A stretch of 64,000 nt of DNA from Brevibacillus sp. SYP-B805 (GCF_011059135.1 NZ_JAALGD010000011.1:62001-126000), one strand, 5' to 3'; positions 9,057-20,194 are shown, numbered from the stretch's first letter. Notes: generated by a model from the letters alone, not told the origin. Program-made: numbers and translations.

Positions 9057-11339
9057 TTATTTTCCCGGATAGCTCATCGACAGCGTATAGCTTATGGCAT
9101 CACCGGACTTCGCCTGCACGCGCACCTTGTAGCTGCCTGCTTTGGAGGCAGCAAAAGAGAGCGTTTCCGGGCTGCTGCCGGTGGATGTGGAAGCGACCAC
9201 CTTCCCTTTGCTGTCCAACAGGAGGAGCTCGAGATCCGCATCGTCGTCATCGTCCCAACTGAGCGACAGCGCGATGCTGCCCGCTTTTTTCACGCTGATC
9301 GGGTAATCGGCATATGTTTTCCGGCCGCTGGCTGTGCCAACCGTTCCCTTTTTCGTTTCCGTCTTGATGCTGGGATCGATCAGCTTGCCATTGGTGACCA
9401 AAGCGTACGGCTGGGGGCCTTCGGGAACGTTGTAACCCGCAATCGTCACGGTGTAGGTACCCTTTTTCGGATGGGGAATCCATACCTGCTCCACGTTGTT
9501 CAGGTTGTCCACCTCGTTGTTGTAGGGCTGCTCAAAATCGTTGCCGTTGTAGGTTTTCCCGTCCGGGGTTTTCACGGTCAGGTTCAAGTCGTTGACAAGC
9601 TTTTTGAGCGGAATGGGGGACGCGGGATAATCGGTCCATGTCAGGGTGGCGACAAACGGCCTGGACGTATCGGTCACGTTCACCGTGTAGGTTGCTTTGC
9701 CTTTTGTCTTCAACCCTTTGGTTTCGTCCACAAAGGTGGTCTCCAGCGCGGCCTCCAGATTGGCCCTGCCGAATCCCTGATCCTCGAGATACCCATCGGG
9801 CAGCACATCGGCGCCTGTAAGGATCATGCCCTTGAGCAAAGCTCCGCTCGGTTTGGTGATCTTTTTCTCGGTCAGATACTGCCTGATCTGCGCGATGCCG
9901 CCGGCCAGCACCGGGGTCGCCATGCTGGTTCCGCCCATGTAGGCATAGTATTGGTTGAATGGCAGCCAAAAGTGCTCATCGGAGGCCAAAGAAGAGCGGG
10001 TCGACAGGATAAAGGTACCAGGCGCCACGACATCCGGTTTGATCCGGCCATCCAGGGTCGGTCCGCGGCTGCTGAAGTACGCCACCTCATCGGGATCGTC
10101 GGAATCTGGATCGTCCATTTCCGGTCGGTCATTTTCGGAAGCGCCGACCGTGATCACGTTTTTGGCCGTAGCCGGGCTTCCCACCGTTCCATAGCCGTCT
10201 TCTCCACTATTTCCGGCGGCAACAAGGGCCACCATGTCCGGATGTTCCCATAAAAACGCATCGAACAGAAAGGAATCAATCGAATATTCGCCTTCATCGC
10301 CGCCTCCCCAGGAGTCGGAATGGATGCGGGCCCCGTCCTCATACGCTTCTTCCAGCAAGGAATAAACATCGTCGAAAAGCAAACCGTCCTCTTCGGTGTT
10401 GCCGCCAACGGAATGGAAAACAAGCTTCGCATCCGGGGCCATCCCTTTGTATCGGCCATCCGATGCCTTGCCCGTACCCAGGATGGAGCCGGCGACATGC
10501 GTGCCGTGACCGATCGGATCGCTGGCGTCGTTTTTCCGGGCGACCGCATAGAGTGCCTTCACCTGGCCCTGCAGGTCCGGATGGATCGCGTTCACGTCCC
10601 CGGTATCCAGACCGGTATCGATCACCCCAACAATCTGCCCTTTCCCCGTATATCCCGTACCCTGCAGCGTGTCGGCGTGAATAATGCCTGCCGCCACATC
10701 ATTGTATAGCTTTCTCTCCGGGATCGGCAGCACCGCGACCACATCGTCCGACGTAAGCAGCTTGTCCAGGCGGTTGCCCTGGACGGACAGGCTGGAGATA
10801 TGGCGAATCCCCTTCACCGATTCGATATGGGAGAAATCGCTCCCCCCCAGGCGTTTCAGGGTGGGCCGCAGGTCGTTCTTGCGGTTGAAGCCGATGACGG
10901 CCACCTGGACGTCTTTCCTGGAGTCGAGCGCTTTCGCCAACGCCGGCGAGAGCTTGTACGACGGCAAATACGACTGAACCCGTTTGACGAAAGGCAATTT
11001 GTTCAGCGCGGCGCGGGCCTTGTCGTTCGGCACGCGCGCAAGAAAGGAGAAATCGGGGAGATAGTCGCCCAATTCCACGCCCAGATCCTCCACTTTTTCT
11101 TTCCATGCTTCCTCGATCGGGCCGTCGAACGTAATGATGACCAATTTGGACGAGTGATCGTCTTGGGACAATTTCGCCAGAAGGGATTTGGTTGTGCGCA
11201 GGGAGAGTCCGGTGGGCGCTTCCGTTTCCAAGCGCTTGCTGACATGCCCCGGCGTCTTCTTCGCAGCTGCCGGCATCCCTCCGGCCAACAACGCGAGTGC
11301 GATCGTTCCTGACAATGCGGCGAGCCATTTTCTCTGCAA
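9057..11339 (-). CDS. secreted S8 family serine peptidase (subtilisin-like)
   Basis: A 760-residue exported subtilase. A signal peptide (LAALSGTIALALLAGG) and a propeptide-like region of about 200 residues precede the catalytic domain. The triad is visible: Asp241 in VIDTGLDTG, His278 in GHGTHVAGS and Ser472 in GGTSMATP; Asn377 in AAGNSG is the oxyanion residue. The C-terminal 120 residues look like a bacterial pre-peptidase C-terminal (PPC) beta-domain with an acidic DDDDDADLELLL stretch, possibly binding calcium. The TTG start is supported by GGGAAAGGGTGTATCTGA. Its product probably degrades extracellular protein. Confidence 0.9.
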   Translation of the reverse strand: MQRKWLAALSGTIALALLAGGMPAAAKKTPGHVSKRLETEAPTGLSLRTTKSLLAKLSQDDHSSKLVIITFDGPIEEAWKEKVEDLGVELGDYLPDFSFLARVPNDKARAALNKLPFVKRVQSYLPSYKLSPALAKALDSRKDVQVAVIGFNRKNDLRPTLKRLGGSDFSHIESVKGIRHISSLSVQGNRLDKLLTSDDVVAVLPIPERKLYNDVAAGIIHADTLQGTGYTGKGQIVGVIDTGLDTGDVNAIHPDLQGQVKALYAVARKNDASDPIGHGTHVAGSILGTGKASDGRYKGMAPDAKLVFHSVGGNTEEDGLLFDDVYSLLEEAYEDGARIHSDSWGGGDEGEYSIDSFLFDAFLWEHPDMVALVAAGNSGEDGYGTVGSPATAKNVITVGASENDRPEMDDPDSDDPDEVAYFSSRGPTLDGRIKPDVVAPGTFILSTRSSLASDEHFWLPFNQYYAYMGGTSMATPVLAGGIAQIRQYLTEKKITKPSGALLKGMILTGADVLPDGYLEDQGFGRANLEAALETTFVDETKGLKTKGKATYTVNVTDTSRPFVATLTWTDYPASPIPLKKLVNDLNLTVKTPDGKTYNGNDFEQPYNNEVDNLNNVEQVWIPHPKKGTYTVTIAGYNVPEGPQPYALVTNGKLIDPSIKTETKKGTVGTASGRKTYADYPISVKKAGSIALSLSWDDDDDADLELLLLDSKGKVVASTSTGSSPETLSFAASKAGSYKVRVQAKSGDAISYTLSMSYPGK

Positions 11340-11434
11340 TCAGATACACCCTTTCCCAAATCGGACATTCATTTTTCCCATTATATGACAAGACACGCCA
11401 TTATGAATAGTAGGAATAAAAAATTTTGACGGGA

Positions 11435-13792
11435 CTATTCCCGCCAAAGCGGAAGGAAATCTTCCCAAGCCAGGTCGCGCAGGAGATCCGCCGTCAGCTT
11501 CTCCTCCGGCATGGCCGCCAGCCGCAGCGCTTGCTGCTTGATCGCTTCCAGCACGAGGTTTTGCACCAGGCGGGCGTTGCCAGCCAGTGTGCCCTGAGCG
11601 GACAGCTCGTTCAGCTTGGCGGCCAGCTTCTCCCGTGCTTCTCCCTGCAGCCGGTAATCGGCCGCAGCGGCGTGCTGCTCCAGAATAGCCAGCAGTTCGG
11701 CAGGGGTGTAATCCGGGAAATAGAAGTATTTCTTGAAGCGGGAAGCAAGTCCCGGATTGCTTGCGATCAAGCGGTTCATCTCATCCGGGTAGCCTGCCAG
11801 GACGACCACCAGATTCTCCCGGTGCCGGGTCATCTCCTCCACCAGCGTGCTGATCGCTTCCCGGCCGAAATCGTTCTCGCTCGCCGCATGGAGGGCATAG
11901 GCTTCATCGATGAAGAGGACGCCCCCGAGCGCCTGCCGGATAATTCGTCTCGTTTGGGCCGCTGTCTGGCCGACGTACCCGGCGACCAGATCGGCGCGGC
12001 TTGCGCTCACCAGATGGCCGCGCTTCAGGTAGCCCGTTTCATGCAGGATGGCGGCATACAGGCGGGCGACGGTTGATTTGCCGGTGCCGGGATTGCCGGC
12101 AAACACCGCATGCAGCTCGATGGGAACGGAAGCGAGTCCCTTTTCCAGCCGGCGCCGTTGAATGTGAAGGTAAGCCCGGATCTTTTGCAGCTCATCCTTG
12201 ATCTCCCGCAGCCCGATCAACGCCTCCAGCGCCTGCGCGGCAGAAGTTGTCCGCCCGCCGTCGGGCTCCCCCTCCACATCATGCGGGTACAGGATGGTAA
12301 AATCGGCCATGTGGAGCGATTCTTTCTCGCCCAGCCGCTTTCCTTTTGCCACAATCGCATCCAGGACGATGTTTCGCACGGTACGGGCATTGCCGAAGGT
12401 TTCATCCACCTTCTCCCTTTCGATCCGCTGGCGCAGGGCGATTTTGGTTTCCGGCGGCAGGGCATAATCATTCCGGTTGGCAACCTGTTCGGCAATGGCG
12501 AGCAGCTCCTCCACGGTATAATCGGGCAGGGTGAAGTGGCCGCTCTCGGGAAAGCGGCTGCGCAACCCCGGGTTGGCCAGCAAAAAGTGGCGCATCTCCT
12601 CCGGATACCCTGCTAAAATCACGACGAATCTGCCGGCATATTCGCCGCTGGTCATGGCCGCCACGAGCGTGTCGATCGCCACCTGGCCGTAGTCGGTGCC
12701 GCTTGCATCCGCCCGTTTCAGGCTGTAGGCCTCGTCAATAAACAATACCCCGCCCACCGCCCGCTGAATCGCCTCCATGGTGCGCTGTTCCGTCTGCCCT
12801 ACATACGCCCCGACCAGATGGGAGCGGTCAACCTCCACCATGTGGCCGCTTTCCAGCAGGCCCAGCTCCCGGTACAGCCTGGCGATCAGCCGGGCCAGCG
12901 TCGTTTTGCCCGTTCCCGGATTGCCTGTCAGCACCAGATGCAGTTCGGGCCGATCCAGCATGACCCACCCCTGCTCGCTGCGCAGCCGTTGATAGCGATG
13001 AAAGTCGGCCAGCTGCTTGACCCGGGTTTTGATCTCCTGCAGGCCGATCAAGGCATCGATGTCGGCGAGGGCGGATTCGCCGGGCGTGTCTTCCTGCTGT
13101 TCCTCCTGCAGCAGGCGTTCCCTGCGCGCTTCGTGTTCCTGCAGCCTGCGGATGTCGGTCTGCAGCTCCGCCAGCAGGTTTGACGAATAGTACAGCCCCT
13201 GCAGGGAAGCGGCGTAGGCGTCCGCCTTTTCTTTCAACTGCTGCAGCATGTCGGTCCGCTCACGCTGCCACTCCAGCAGGGCGGCCAGCGTCATCTCCGC
13301 TTCCCTGTCTGCCGCGTCGCGGGCTGCTTCCTGCGCCTGTTGAAGCAGCTGCTCCCGTTCCCAGTCCGCCCGGGATTCTTCCTCCAGGAGCGTCAGCAGC
13401 CGTTCGAGCTGCTTTTTCTTGGTGACGGCGTTGTCCGTCTCGCGTAACTGCGGATAATCGCGGACACCCAGCTCTTCCCGCATCCGCTGCAGACAGATGC
13501 GGACCTGCAGCCGGGCGGCATCGCGAAGATCAGGGTCCAGGCGGCGCGCCCGGCCGATCCATTCTTCCGCCTGCGTGGCGCCCCCCGGCCGCTGAAGCCG
13601 TTTTTCCGCCAACAGCGTCAGCAGAACCGCTTCCGCCCGGTTCCGTTCCCGTTCATCCAGCTGTTCCCGCCGCGCCTGCAAATCTGCCAGCCAGCTGATC
13701 AGCTGGCCCTCAGCCAGGCGGGACAAATCGGGTTTCTGTTCACGCCACTGCCGGATGTCGTTCATCCAGGCAGGCTGCTGCTGATGCTGCAT
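11435..13792 (-). CDS. tandem CbxX/CfqX (SpoVK-like) AAA ATPase
   Basis: A 785-residue protein with two complete AAA modules of the CbxX/CfqX/SpoVK type. Module 1 has Walker A GNPGTGKTT (about 290), pore loop YVGQTE and Walker B GGVLFIDEAYSLKR. Module 2 has GNPGTGKST (about 566), YVGQTA and GGVLFIDEAYALH. Both carry the following AGYPxEM segment. The first 240 residues are charged and probably coiled-coil, without a recognised domain. SpoVK and EccA have one AAA module each, so the duplication is notable. Relatives remodel rubisco or act in sporulation or type VII secretion; none of those partners is seen here. The start follows AGGAGGTCGGAGAG. Confidence 0.85.
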   Translation of the reverse strand: MQHQQQPAWMNDIRQWREQKPDLSRLAEGQLISWLADLQARREQLDERERNRAEAVLLTLLAEKRLQRPGGATQAEEWIGRARRLDPDLRDAARLQVRICLQRMREELGVRDYPQLRETDNAVTKKKQLERLLTLLEEESRADWEREQLLQQAQEAARDAADREAEMTLAALLEWQRERTDMLQQLKEKADAYAASLQGLYYSSNLLAELQTDIRRLQEHEARRERLLQEEQQEDTPGESALADIDALIGLQEIKTRVKQLADFHRYQRLRSEQGWVMLDRPELHLVLTGNPGTGKTTLARLIARLYRELGLLESGHMVEVDRSHLVGAYVGQTEQRTMEAIQRAVGGVLFIDEAYSLKRADASGTDYGQVAIDTLVAAMTSGEYAGRFVVILAGYPEEMRHFLLANPGLRSRFPESGHFTLPDYTVEELLAIAEQVANRNDYALPPETKIALRQRIEREKVDETFGNARTVRNIVLDAIVAKGKRLGEKESLHMADFTILYPHDVEGEPDGGRTTSAAQALEALIGLREIKDELQKIRAYLHIQRRRLEKGLASVPIELHAVFAGNPGTGKSTVARLYAAILHETGYLKRGHLVSASRADLVAGYVGQTAAQTRRIIRQALGGVLFIDEAYALHAASENDFGREAISTLVEEMTRHRENLVVVLAGYPDEMNRLIASNPGLASRFKKYFYFPDYTPAELLAILEQHAAAADYRLQGEAREKLAAKLNELSAQGTLAGNARLVQNLVLEAIKQQALRLAAMPEEKLTADLLRDLAWEDFLPLWRE

Positions 13793-13945
13793 CTCTCCGA
13801 CCTCCTGTTCATGCTTCTCACCTGTTGTACCACGTTTTGCAAGAGAAGAAAAGGGGCTGGATCTTTGGATACGGGGGAAGATGGCTGCCTGGCTGGGGAT
13901 GCGAGAAACTCTGTGACACCATCCAGCATGCGCGTCTAAAGAAAT

Positions 13946-13978
13946 AAGGCTTATCCCGGGTGTTCCGGAATAAGCCTT
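13946..13978 (-). terminator. terminator after the 67-residue gene
   Basis: AAGGCTTATCCCGG and CCGGAATAAGCCTT form a long stem just past the stop codon at 13991. On the minus strand it is followed by ATTTC rather than a clean T tract. Confidence 0.6.
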
Positions 13979-13990
13979 TGTTTCTCCTGC

Positions 13991-14194
13991 TTACAGCTTG
14001 ACGTTGCCTACCTCGACGTCTGCCTTGAACCGGGCCAATGCGCTTTCAAACACATCGCTCTCCTGATCCGCCGACACCTTGAACATCGAGATCACCTTTT
14101 CGCCGCTGCGCACCTGTACGTTATACTGGGAATCGCCGTCGTACGTGGTGGCAAAGTTCAGCACCCGTCCGTTCACCATCATGTTTCGCTCCAT
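13991..14194 (-). CDS. small conserved hypothetical protein (67 aa)
   Basis: The product begins MERNMMVNGRVLNF and contains QYNVQVRSGEKVISMFKVSA, suggesting a small beta-rich cytoplasmic protein. I do not recognise the family. The ATG with GGGGAGGTGACCCGC upstream is much better than the longer in-frame alternative. It is followed by its own hairpin and lies on the same strand as the parE-parC cluster, about 110 nt after the preceding gene. Confidence 0.6.
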   Translation of the reverse strand: MERNMMVNGRVLNFATTYDGDSQYNVQVRSGEKVISMFKVSADQESDVFESALARFKADVEVGNVKL

Positions 14195-14306
14195 GCGGGT
14201 CACCTCCCCGCATAGTTTTGCCGATTGCGACAAAAAACTTTCCCTACATGTCAAACCGGATCGAGGCGCCGCGAAACCTGCGCTTGCCTAGGAAATAACG
14301 CTCCGG

Positions 14307-14639
14307 TTACAGCGGGGAAAACTGATCCAACGCGGTTCTCTGCCGGATGGTTTCCCCTGTTGGCAGCGTAACCAGCAGCTCTCCCAGGTTCTCTCCATGG
14401 CTCAGCCAGTCAAACTGAAAACGGCCCTTTGCAAACGGTTCGTCTTCCGGCAGGCTGTCAAGCATGCTGCGCAGCGTTTCCGGCAGCAGGGGGACGGCTA
14501 CCGGCGTCTCATTCCCGTCTGGAATGGAGAGCAGCTTCGGCGCGTCTTCAAAATACAGCACCGTATCCAGCAGGAGTGAAACCTGCTGGCGGCTGAGCGA
14601 TGAGGCAAATGGGGCAAACGGTTGTGTCATGTTACTCAT
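14307..14639 (-). CDS. hypothetical protein translationally coupled to parC
   Basis: A 110-residue protein with [29 protein letters not shown] and [18 protein letters not shown]. There is no membrane segment and no family I can name. Its ATG overlaps the parC stop (ATGA), with GGAGAAAAAGG just upstream, so it is the third gene of the parE-parC transcript and probably co-translated. The context hints at a role linked to topoisomerase IV or merely shared expression; nothing in the sequence separates these. Confidence 0.65.
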   Translation of the reverse strand: MSNMTQPFAPFASSLSRQQVSLLLDTVLYFEDAPKLLSIPDGNETPVAVPLLPETLRSMLDSLPEDEPFAKGRFQFDWLSHGENLGELLVTLPTGETIRQRTALDQFSPL

Positions 14640-17188
14640 CCTTTTTCTCCGTCCTCAAAGAGACTGATCTGCTCCACCGGCGCTTCGTCATGCGGGGAAT
14701 GGGGTGCTTCCGCTGCCGGCGGTTGACCGGCTGCCGGCGGCTCCTTGGCGTGTTCCGTGGGGAGCACCGCTTCGTAAGCGACCGCGCTCACACCCGCATC
14801 CACCACGAGTCGACCGATGCCTCCCTGCTCGTTGATCGGAACATGCTGTGCGTTCACCAGCACCCACTCCCCGTGCGGTGTGCGCGCGTACAACAGTTCG
14901 CGATCCTCCAGCTGCACCGCCACGACGCGATGCGGATTGAGCTTGCGCTTGCGGATCATCACCAGCCCTTTTCCGGCCCGCCCCTGGACAGGCAGTTCGG
15001 CGAGCGCCGTTCGTTTCACAATGCCTTCTGCCGTCAGGATGGAGACGACGCCCGCCTCCTGCTCCGGAATAGCCAGCACGCTGACCAATTCGTCGTCGTC
15101 GGCGAGATTGATCGCCTTCACCCCGCTGGAAGCGCGGCCGGTCGGGGATACTTCGCTTTGCGGGAAGCGGATGCCCATCCCGTTCTTCGTCACGGCGAGG
15201 AACGTTCCTTCCTCCCCGACGAGGAGGACATTGACGATTTCGTCGTCCTCGCTTTTCAATTTGGCGGCCACCAGCGCGCCCGAACGGTTGGTCTCGTATT
15301 CGGCGAGCGGCGTTTTCTTGATCAGGCCGGACTTGGTCACATGGCACACGAACAGCGGCTGTTTGAAATCGGGGACGATATGCATCGCCACGATCTGCTG
15401 CTGCTTTTCCAGCGGGATCACATTGACCAGCGCCGAGCCGATCTCCTTCCACTTTTCATCCGGGATGGCGTTGACCAGCGTGGCGAAATATCTGCCGTCC
15501 TGGGTGAAGAACAGCGCCGTATGGGAGGTGTTGGTCTCCGCAAAATAACGGACCCTGTCCCCTTCCTTCACTCCGCAGGTATCGATGGTTCCCCCCATGG
15601 ATTTGAAGGAACGGGGGCTGGTGCGTTTGATATACCCTTCATTGGTCAGGGTCACGATGCAGTCTTCCGCGTTGATCTGCATCGCGAGATCCACCTTGAT
15701 CTCCTCGATCTCGCCCTGGATGTCCGTGCGGCGCGGCTCCCCGTATTTGTTCTTGATCTCGGTCAGCTCGCCCACGATCACCTGGATCAGTTTCTTCTCG
15801 CTGCCCAGAATGGCTTCCAGCTCCTTGATCTCCTTGCCAAGCTGATGCAGCTCCTTCTCCAGCTTGACGATGTCGATCCGGGTCAAGGAGGCCAGCTGGA
15901 TGCTGAGAATGGCATCCGCCTGGATATCGGTGAAGCCGTATTCCCGCATGATGTTTTCCTTGGCATGCGCCCGGTCGTCGGACGCCATGATCGTCTCCAC
16001 GATCTGCCGCAGGATCGACTTGGCCCGGATCAATCCCTGGACGACATGCTCGCGGTTCCGTTTCCGGTCGAGATCATACTGGGAGCGGCGGGTCACCACC
16101 TCTTTCTGGTGGGAGATGTAGGCATCGAGCAGCTCCTTCAGCCCCATCTGGCGGATCGAGCCCTCATGGATGGCATTCATGTTGTAGTTGTAGTACACCT
16201 GCAGATCGGTGTTTTTGTACAGATAATGCAGGATGGCGTCCGTGTCCGCCTCTTTGCGCACATCGATCACGATGCGCACCTTTTTCTGCTCTGCCTCTTT
16301 GCGGCCGGTCTCGTCCCGTACGGCCAGCGCCCCTTCGATCTTGCGTTCCATCACCAGCTCGTCGATCGCGGCGACCAGCTTGGACTTCACCACATCGTAT
16401 GGAATCTCCGAGATGACGATCTTCTTGACCTTGCTTCCTTTGGGCTCCTCGATATGGGTGCGGGCCCGGATGACAAACTGGCCCCGTCCCGTCTCGAACG
16501 CCTTGCGGATGCCGGATACCCCCTGCACGATGCCGCCCGTGGGGAAATCCGGTCCTTTGATGTACTGCATCAGTTCATCGACGGTGATGTCGGGGTTTTT
16601 CATCTGGGCGATGGTCGCGTCGATCGCCTCTCCGAGATTGTGGGTCGGGATGTCCGTGGCAAAGCCGACCGCAATCCCGGACGCCCCGTTTACCAGCAGA
16701 TTGGGGAAACGGGACGGGAGCACCGCCGGCTGCTGGGCCGAGTTGTCGTAGTTCGGGATAAAGGTGACGGTCTCTTTCTCAATGTCACGCAGCATCTCGT
16801 TGGCCAGGGCAGAGAGGCGGGACTCGGTGTAGCGCATGGCGGCCGGCGGATCGGCATCCAGGCTGCCGAAGTTGCCGTGGCCTTGGATCAGCACCTGCCG
16901 CATCTTCCACCACTGGGCCATGCGCACCATCGTTTCGTAAATGGCGCTGTCGCCGTGGGGGTGGAAGGTCCCCATCACGTACCCGACCGTTTTGGCCGAT
17001 TTGCGGTAGGGCTTGTCGCTGGTGTTGCCTTCCTGGTACATCGCGTATAGGATCCGCCGCTGCACCGGCTTCAAGCCGTCGCGCGCGTCGGGAATGGCCC
17101 GGGACAAAATCACCAGATTGGCGTAATCGCCGAAACGCTTGCCCATGATCTCGGCGAAGCTCTGTTCGATCACTTGATTGGACAGCAT
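14636..17188 (-). CDS. parC: DNA topoisomerase IV subunit A
   Basis: An 850-residue type IIA topoisomerase A subunit. The catalytic tyrosine is Tyr120 in [11 protein letters not shown]. The quinolone-determining region reads [15 protein letters not shown] with the sensitive-type Ser81 and Glu85. The C-terminal part carries beta-pinwheel repeats. It is followed by an acidic, Pro/Ala-rich tail of about 45 residues that lengthens it somewhat relative to the Bacillus subtilis protein. With ParE it decatenates daughter chromosomes. Its start lies 2 nt after the parE stop codon, behind GGGAGAGGATGAATAACG, indicating an operon. Pairing with a ParE-type B subunit argues against GyrA. Confidence 0.93.
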   Translation of the reverse strand: MLSNQVIEQSFAEIMGKRFGDYANLVILSRAIPDARDGLKPVQRRILYAMYQEGNTSDKPYRKSAKTVGYVMGTFHPHGDSAIYETMVRMAQWWKMRQVLIQGHGNFGSLDADPPAAMRYTESRLSALANEMLRDIEKETVTFIPNYDNSAQQPAVLPSRFPNLLVNGASGIAVGFATDIPTHNLGEAIDATIAQMKNPDITVDELMQYIKGPDFPTGGIVQGVSGIRKAFETGRGQFVIRARTHIEEPKGSKVKKIVISEIPYDVVKSKLVAAIDELVMERKIEGALAVRDETGRKEAEQKKVRIVIDVRKEADTDAILHYLYKNTDLQVYYNYNMNAIHEGSIRQMGLKELLDAYISHQKEVVTRRSQYDLDRKRNREHVVQGLIRAKSILRQIVETIMASDDRAHAKENIMREYGFTDIQADAILSIQLASLTRIDIVKLEKELHQLGKEIKELEAILGSEKKLIQVIVGELTEIKNKYGEPRRTDIQGEIEEIKVDLAMQINAEDCIVTLTNEGYIKRTSPRSFKSMGGTIDTCGVKEGDRVRYFAETNTSHTALFFTQDGRYFATLVNAIPDEKWKEIGSALVNVIPLEKQQQIVAMHIVPDFKQPLFVCHVTKSGLIKKTPLAEYETNRSGALVAAKLKSEDDEIVNVLLVGEEGTFLAVTKNGMGIRFPQSEVSPTGRASSGVKAINLADDDELVSVLAIPEQEAGVVSILTAEGIVKRTALAELPVQGRAGKGLVMIRKRKLNPHRVVAVQLEDRELLYARTPHGEWVLVNAQHVPINEQGGIGRLVVDAGVSAVAYEAVLPTEHAKEPPAAGQPPAAEAPHSPHDEAPVEQISLFEDGEKG

Positions 17189-17190
17189 CG

Positions 17191-19152
17191 TTATTCATCC
17201 TCTCCCACTTCGAACGTGACGTGGCTCTCGATCCACTCGCGGCGGGGGGGAACCTTGTCTCCCATCAGCACGGTGACAAGCTTTTCGCAATGGGCGAGAT
17301 CCTCCAGCGATACCTTGATCAGCTTGCGGGTCTCGGGATTCATGGTCGTCTCCCACAGTTGGTCGGCATTCATCTCGCCGAGACCTTTGTACCGCTGCAC
17401 TTCGGCTCCGCGGCCGAGCTTCTTCAGCGCCTGCTCCAGCTCCGCATCGTTCCAGCAGTAGATCACCTGCGCCTCTTTCCCCTTTGTTTCCTTCCGTACC
17501 TGATAAAGCGGCGGCTGCGCGATGTACAGCTTCCCGGCAGCGATGAGCGGCTGCATGTAGCGGAAGAAAAACGTCAGCAGGAGCGTCTGGATGTGGGAAC
17601 CGTCCACGTCGGCGTCGGACATGATGATGATCTTGTCAAACGCGCAGTTTTCGATGGAGAAGTCTTCCCCGATATCGGTCTCCAGCACTTCCAGGATCGT
17701 GCGAAACTCTTCGTTGGACAGCACCTCGGACAGCTTGGCCTTTTCGGTATTCAACGGTTTTCCCTTCAACCCGAAGATGGCCTGAAACTCCGAGTTGCGC
17801 GCCTGCTTGGCGGAGCCGCCGGCGGAATCCCCCTCCACGAGGAACAGTTCATTCCGCTTCGGATCTTTGTGCTGCGGCGGGGCGAACTTGTCCGAGATCG
17901 ATTTTCTCTTCTTCGTACCCTTTCCTTTCTTGTCGCCGCGGAGCGCTTCCCGCTGCTTTCTCAGCTCTTCCCGGATTTCCGCCGAGCGGATCGCCTTCTC
18001 GATCAGCAGCTTGGCAATCTCCGGATTTTCTTCGAGAAAATAGCCCAGCTTTTCGGCAACCACCTGCTCCACGATGGTGCGCGCTTCTTCGTTCCCCAGT
18101 TTGTCCTTGGTCTGGGATTCGAACTGAACGTCCGCCATCTGCAGCGACAGCACGCCCAGGAAGCCTTCGCGCAGGTCGTTCCCGGTCAGGTTGGCATCTT
18201 TTTCCTTCAGGTAGCCCTTGCGGCGGGCGAATTCGTTAAACACGCGGGTGGTGGCGTTGCGGAAACCGGTCACATGGGTGCCGCCGTCCGTGGTCGGGAT
18301 CGAGTTGACATAGGAAACCAGCGTCTCCGTGTAGCCGTCGTTGTATTGGAAGGCCAGCTCCACATAGACGTCGTCCTTCTCCCCATCGAAATAGACCACC
18401 GGATGAAGCGGCTGCTTGCCTTCGTTCAAATACGCCACATACGATTTCAGGCCGTCTTCATAGTAAAACTCTTCCCGCTTCACTTCCGGCCCCCGCTTGT
18501 CGATCAGCACCAGCCGCAGCTTTTTCAGCAGGAAAGCGGTTTCGCGCAGCCGGTCGCGGATCAGTTCGTAATCGAAACGGGTGGTGCTGAAAATGGCATC
18601 ATCGGGCAGGAACGTCACGGTGGTGCCTGTGCGGTTGGTAGTGCCAACCACTTCCAGGCCGGTGACCGGTTTGCCGACATGCTCCACGCCGTTCTCGTCC
18701 ACGACATATGCAAAGCGCTGCTTATGGATTTTGCCGTGCAGGTGAATCTCCACCTCGAGCCACTTGGACAGCGCAACCACCACGCTGGAGCCCACGCCGT
18801 GCAGCCCGCCGCTTTTCTTGTAGCCGCCGCCGCCGAATTTGCCGCCGGCATGCAGCGTCGTAAAAATCACCTCGGGAACGGGACGACCGCTTTTGTGCAT
18901 CCCGGTCGGAATGCCGCGCCCGTGGTCTTCCACGCTGACACTTCCATCTTTTTCCAGCGTGACGATGATCGTGTCATTAAAGCCGGCGAGCGTCTCATCC
19001 TTCGCATTGTCCACGATTTCCCACAGCAGGTGGTGCAGCCCGCGGCTTCCCGTCGAGCCGATATACATGCCAGGTCGCTTCCGGACGGCGATCAGCCCTT
19101 CCAGGACCTGGATATCCTCTTCCGTATAGGTTAGCGTCTCATGTTCCTTCAT
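17191..19152 (-). CDS. parE: DNA topoisomerase IV subunit B
   Basis: A 653-residue ATPase subunit. The GHKL ATP-binding elements ([30 protein letters not shown]), the [15 protein letters not shown] and the metal-binding [11 protein letters not shown] are all present. [17 protein letters not shown] and the overall length fit ParE rather than GyrB. The start follows AAGGGGAGTAGGTA. The gene leads the parE-parC operon. A TACAAT -10-like hexamer lies some 70 nt upstream near 19210, but no good -35 accompanies it. Confidence 0.93.
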   Translation of the reverse strand: MKEHETLTYTEEDIQVLEGLIAVRKRPGMYIGSTGSRGLHHLLWEIVDNAKDETLAGFNDTIIVTLEKDGSVSVEDHGRGIPTGMHKSGRPVPEVIFTTLHAGGKFGGGGYKKSGGLHGVGSSVVVALSKWLEVEIHLHGKIHKQRFAYVVDENGVEHVGKPVTGLEVVGTTNRTGTTVTFLPDDAIFSTTRFDYELIRDRLRETAFLLKKLRLVLIDKRGPEVKREEFYYEDGLKSYVAYLNEGKQPLHPVVYFDGEKDDVYVELAFQYNDGYTETLVSYVNSIPTTDGGTHVTGFRNATTRVFNEFARRKGYLKEKDANLTGNDLREGFLGVLSLQMADVQFESQTKDKLGNEEARTIVEQVVAEKLGYFLEENPEIAKLLIEKAIRSAEIREELRKQREALRGDKKGKGTKKRKSISDKFAPPQHKDPKRNELFLVEGDSAGGSAKQARNSEFQAIFGLKGKPLNTEKAKLSEVLSNEEFRTILEVLETDIGEDFSIENCAFDKIIIMSDADVDGSHIQTLLLTFFFRYMQPLIAAGKLYIAQPPLYQVRKETKGKEAQVIYCWNDAELEQALKKLGRGAEVQRYKGLGEMNADQLWETTMNPETRKLIKVSLEDLAHCEKLVTVLMGDKVPPRREWIESHVTFEVGEDE

Positions 19153-19254
19153 TACCTACTCCCCTTTGTGTTCCATTGCAGCAGCGTAGAGGCGAACACT
19201 TCATCGGTATTGTATACCAATTGACGGAAAGAAAAAACCTCCATGACGCGAAAA

Positions 19255-19289
19255 CCCGCCCGACTGCAAGCTGGCGCCAGCCGGGCGGG
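19255..19289 (-). terminator. terminator of yebC
   Basis: CCCGCCCGxCTGG and CAGxCGGGCGGG form a strong stem. On the minus strand it is followed by TTTTC, shortly after the yebC stop codon. Confidence 0.8.
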
Positions 19290-19297
19290 TTCCACGA

Positions 19298-20047
19298 TCA
19301 CGATTTCAGCAACTTTTCCATCTCGTCGTCATCAATCTCGTAATTGGCGTAAACGTTTTGCACGTCGTCGTTCTCTTCGAAAGCTTCCATCATCTTCAGC
19401 ATCTTGGCCGCGTCTTCCCCGCTGATTTTGGTGGTGGTTTGCGGCAGCCACTGCACCTGCGCGTTGCTGAACGTATATCCTTCCTTCTCCAATGCCGCCT
19501 TCACCTGATCCAGTTCATGGGGATGGGTAAGAATCTCGTAGGTATCTTCTTCCACCACCACATCTTCGGCACCGGCTTCCAGGGCGTGCATCAGGATCGT
19601 GTCTTCATCAACGGCATGCGTTTCGCGGTCGATCACGATAACCCCTTTGCGGTCAAACATGAAGCTGACGGAACCGGTCTCTCCCAGATTCCCGCCCCGT
19701 TTGTTGAAGATGGCTCGCACATCCGCAGCGGTGCGGTTCCGGTTGTCGGTCAGACATTCCACAATCACCGCCACCCCGCCGGGCCCATACCCCTCATAGC
19801 GGATCTCTTCGTAGTTGTCAGCGTTGCCGGTATCGGTCGCTTTTTTGATCGCTCTTTCTATATTCTCCATCGGCATCTGAATCGCCCGGGCATTGGCGAT
19901 AATCGCCTTCAATTTCAGGTTGGCGTTCGGGTCAGGACCGCCTTTTTTCGCCTCGACATAAATCTGGCGGGCAAACTTGACGTACTGGTTGTTCCGTTTC
20001 TGATCTGCAATCCCTTTCTTATTGGCAAACAGCTTGAACTTTGGCAT
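19298..20047 (-). CDS. yebC: YebC/PmpR family protein
   Basis: A 249-residue YebC-family protein. ANKKGIADQKRNNQYVKFARQIYVEAKKGG, then NARAIQMPMENIERAIKKAT and YEGYGPGGVAVIVECLTDNRNRTAADVR, are diagnostic. Members act as DNA-binding regulators or, as shown for several, help ribosomes translate proline-rich stretches. The start MPKFKLF has GGGGAGAGTTCGAT upstream; a longer ORF start seven codons earlier lacks this. The short N-terminus resembles the YeeI-type branch rather than E. coli YebC. It is transcribed alone and ends at a strong hairpin. Confidence 0.88.
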   Translation of the reverse strand: MPKFKLFANKKGIADQKRNNQYVKFARQIYVEAKKGGPDPNANLKLKAIIANARAIQMPMENIERAIKKATDTGNADNYEEIRYEGYGPGGVAVIVECLTDNRNRTAADVRAIFNKRGGNLGETGSVSFMFDRKGVIVIDRETHAVDEDTILMHALEAGAEDVVVEEDTYEILTHPHELDQVKAALEKEGYTFSNAQVQWLPQTTTKISGEDAAKMLKMMEAFEENDDVQNVYANYEIDDDEMEKLLKS

Positions 20048-20194
20048 ATCGAACTCTCCCCATTGCACAGGAATTCACGTTTTATAGTTTAGCACTGCGG
20101 ACAAGGTTGGTCAAAGCTTGCCGGTTAATGGGCAGCGGTCAGGGGCAAGCTATGGAAGGATGCTGTAACCGACTGGTATAAAGGGGGATTTTTT

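Noticed and set aside
14636..19152. GyrB/GyrA identity for the topoisomerase pair
   Set aside because: The gene lengths, the parE-parC order and the B-subunit motifs fit topoisomerase IV; gyrBA is normally near the origin with recF.
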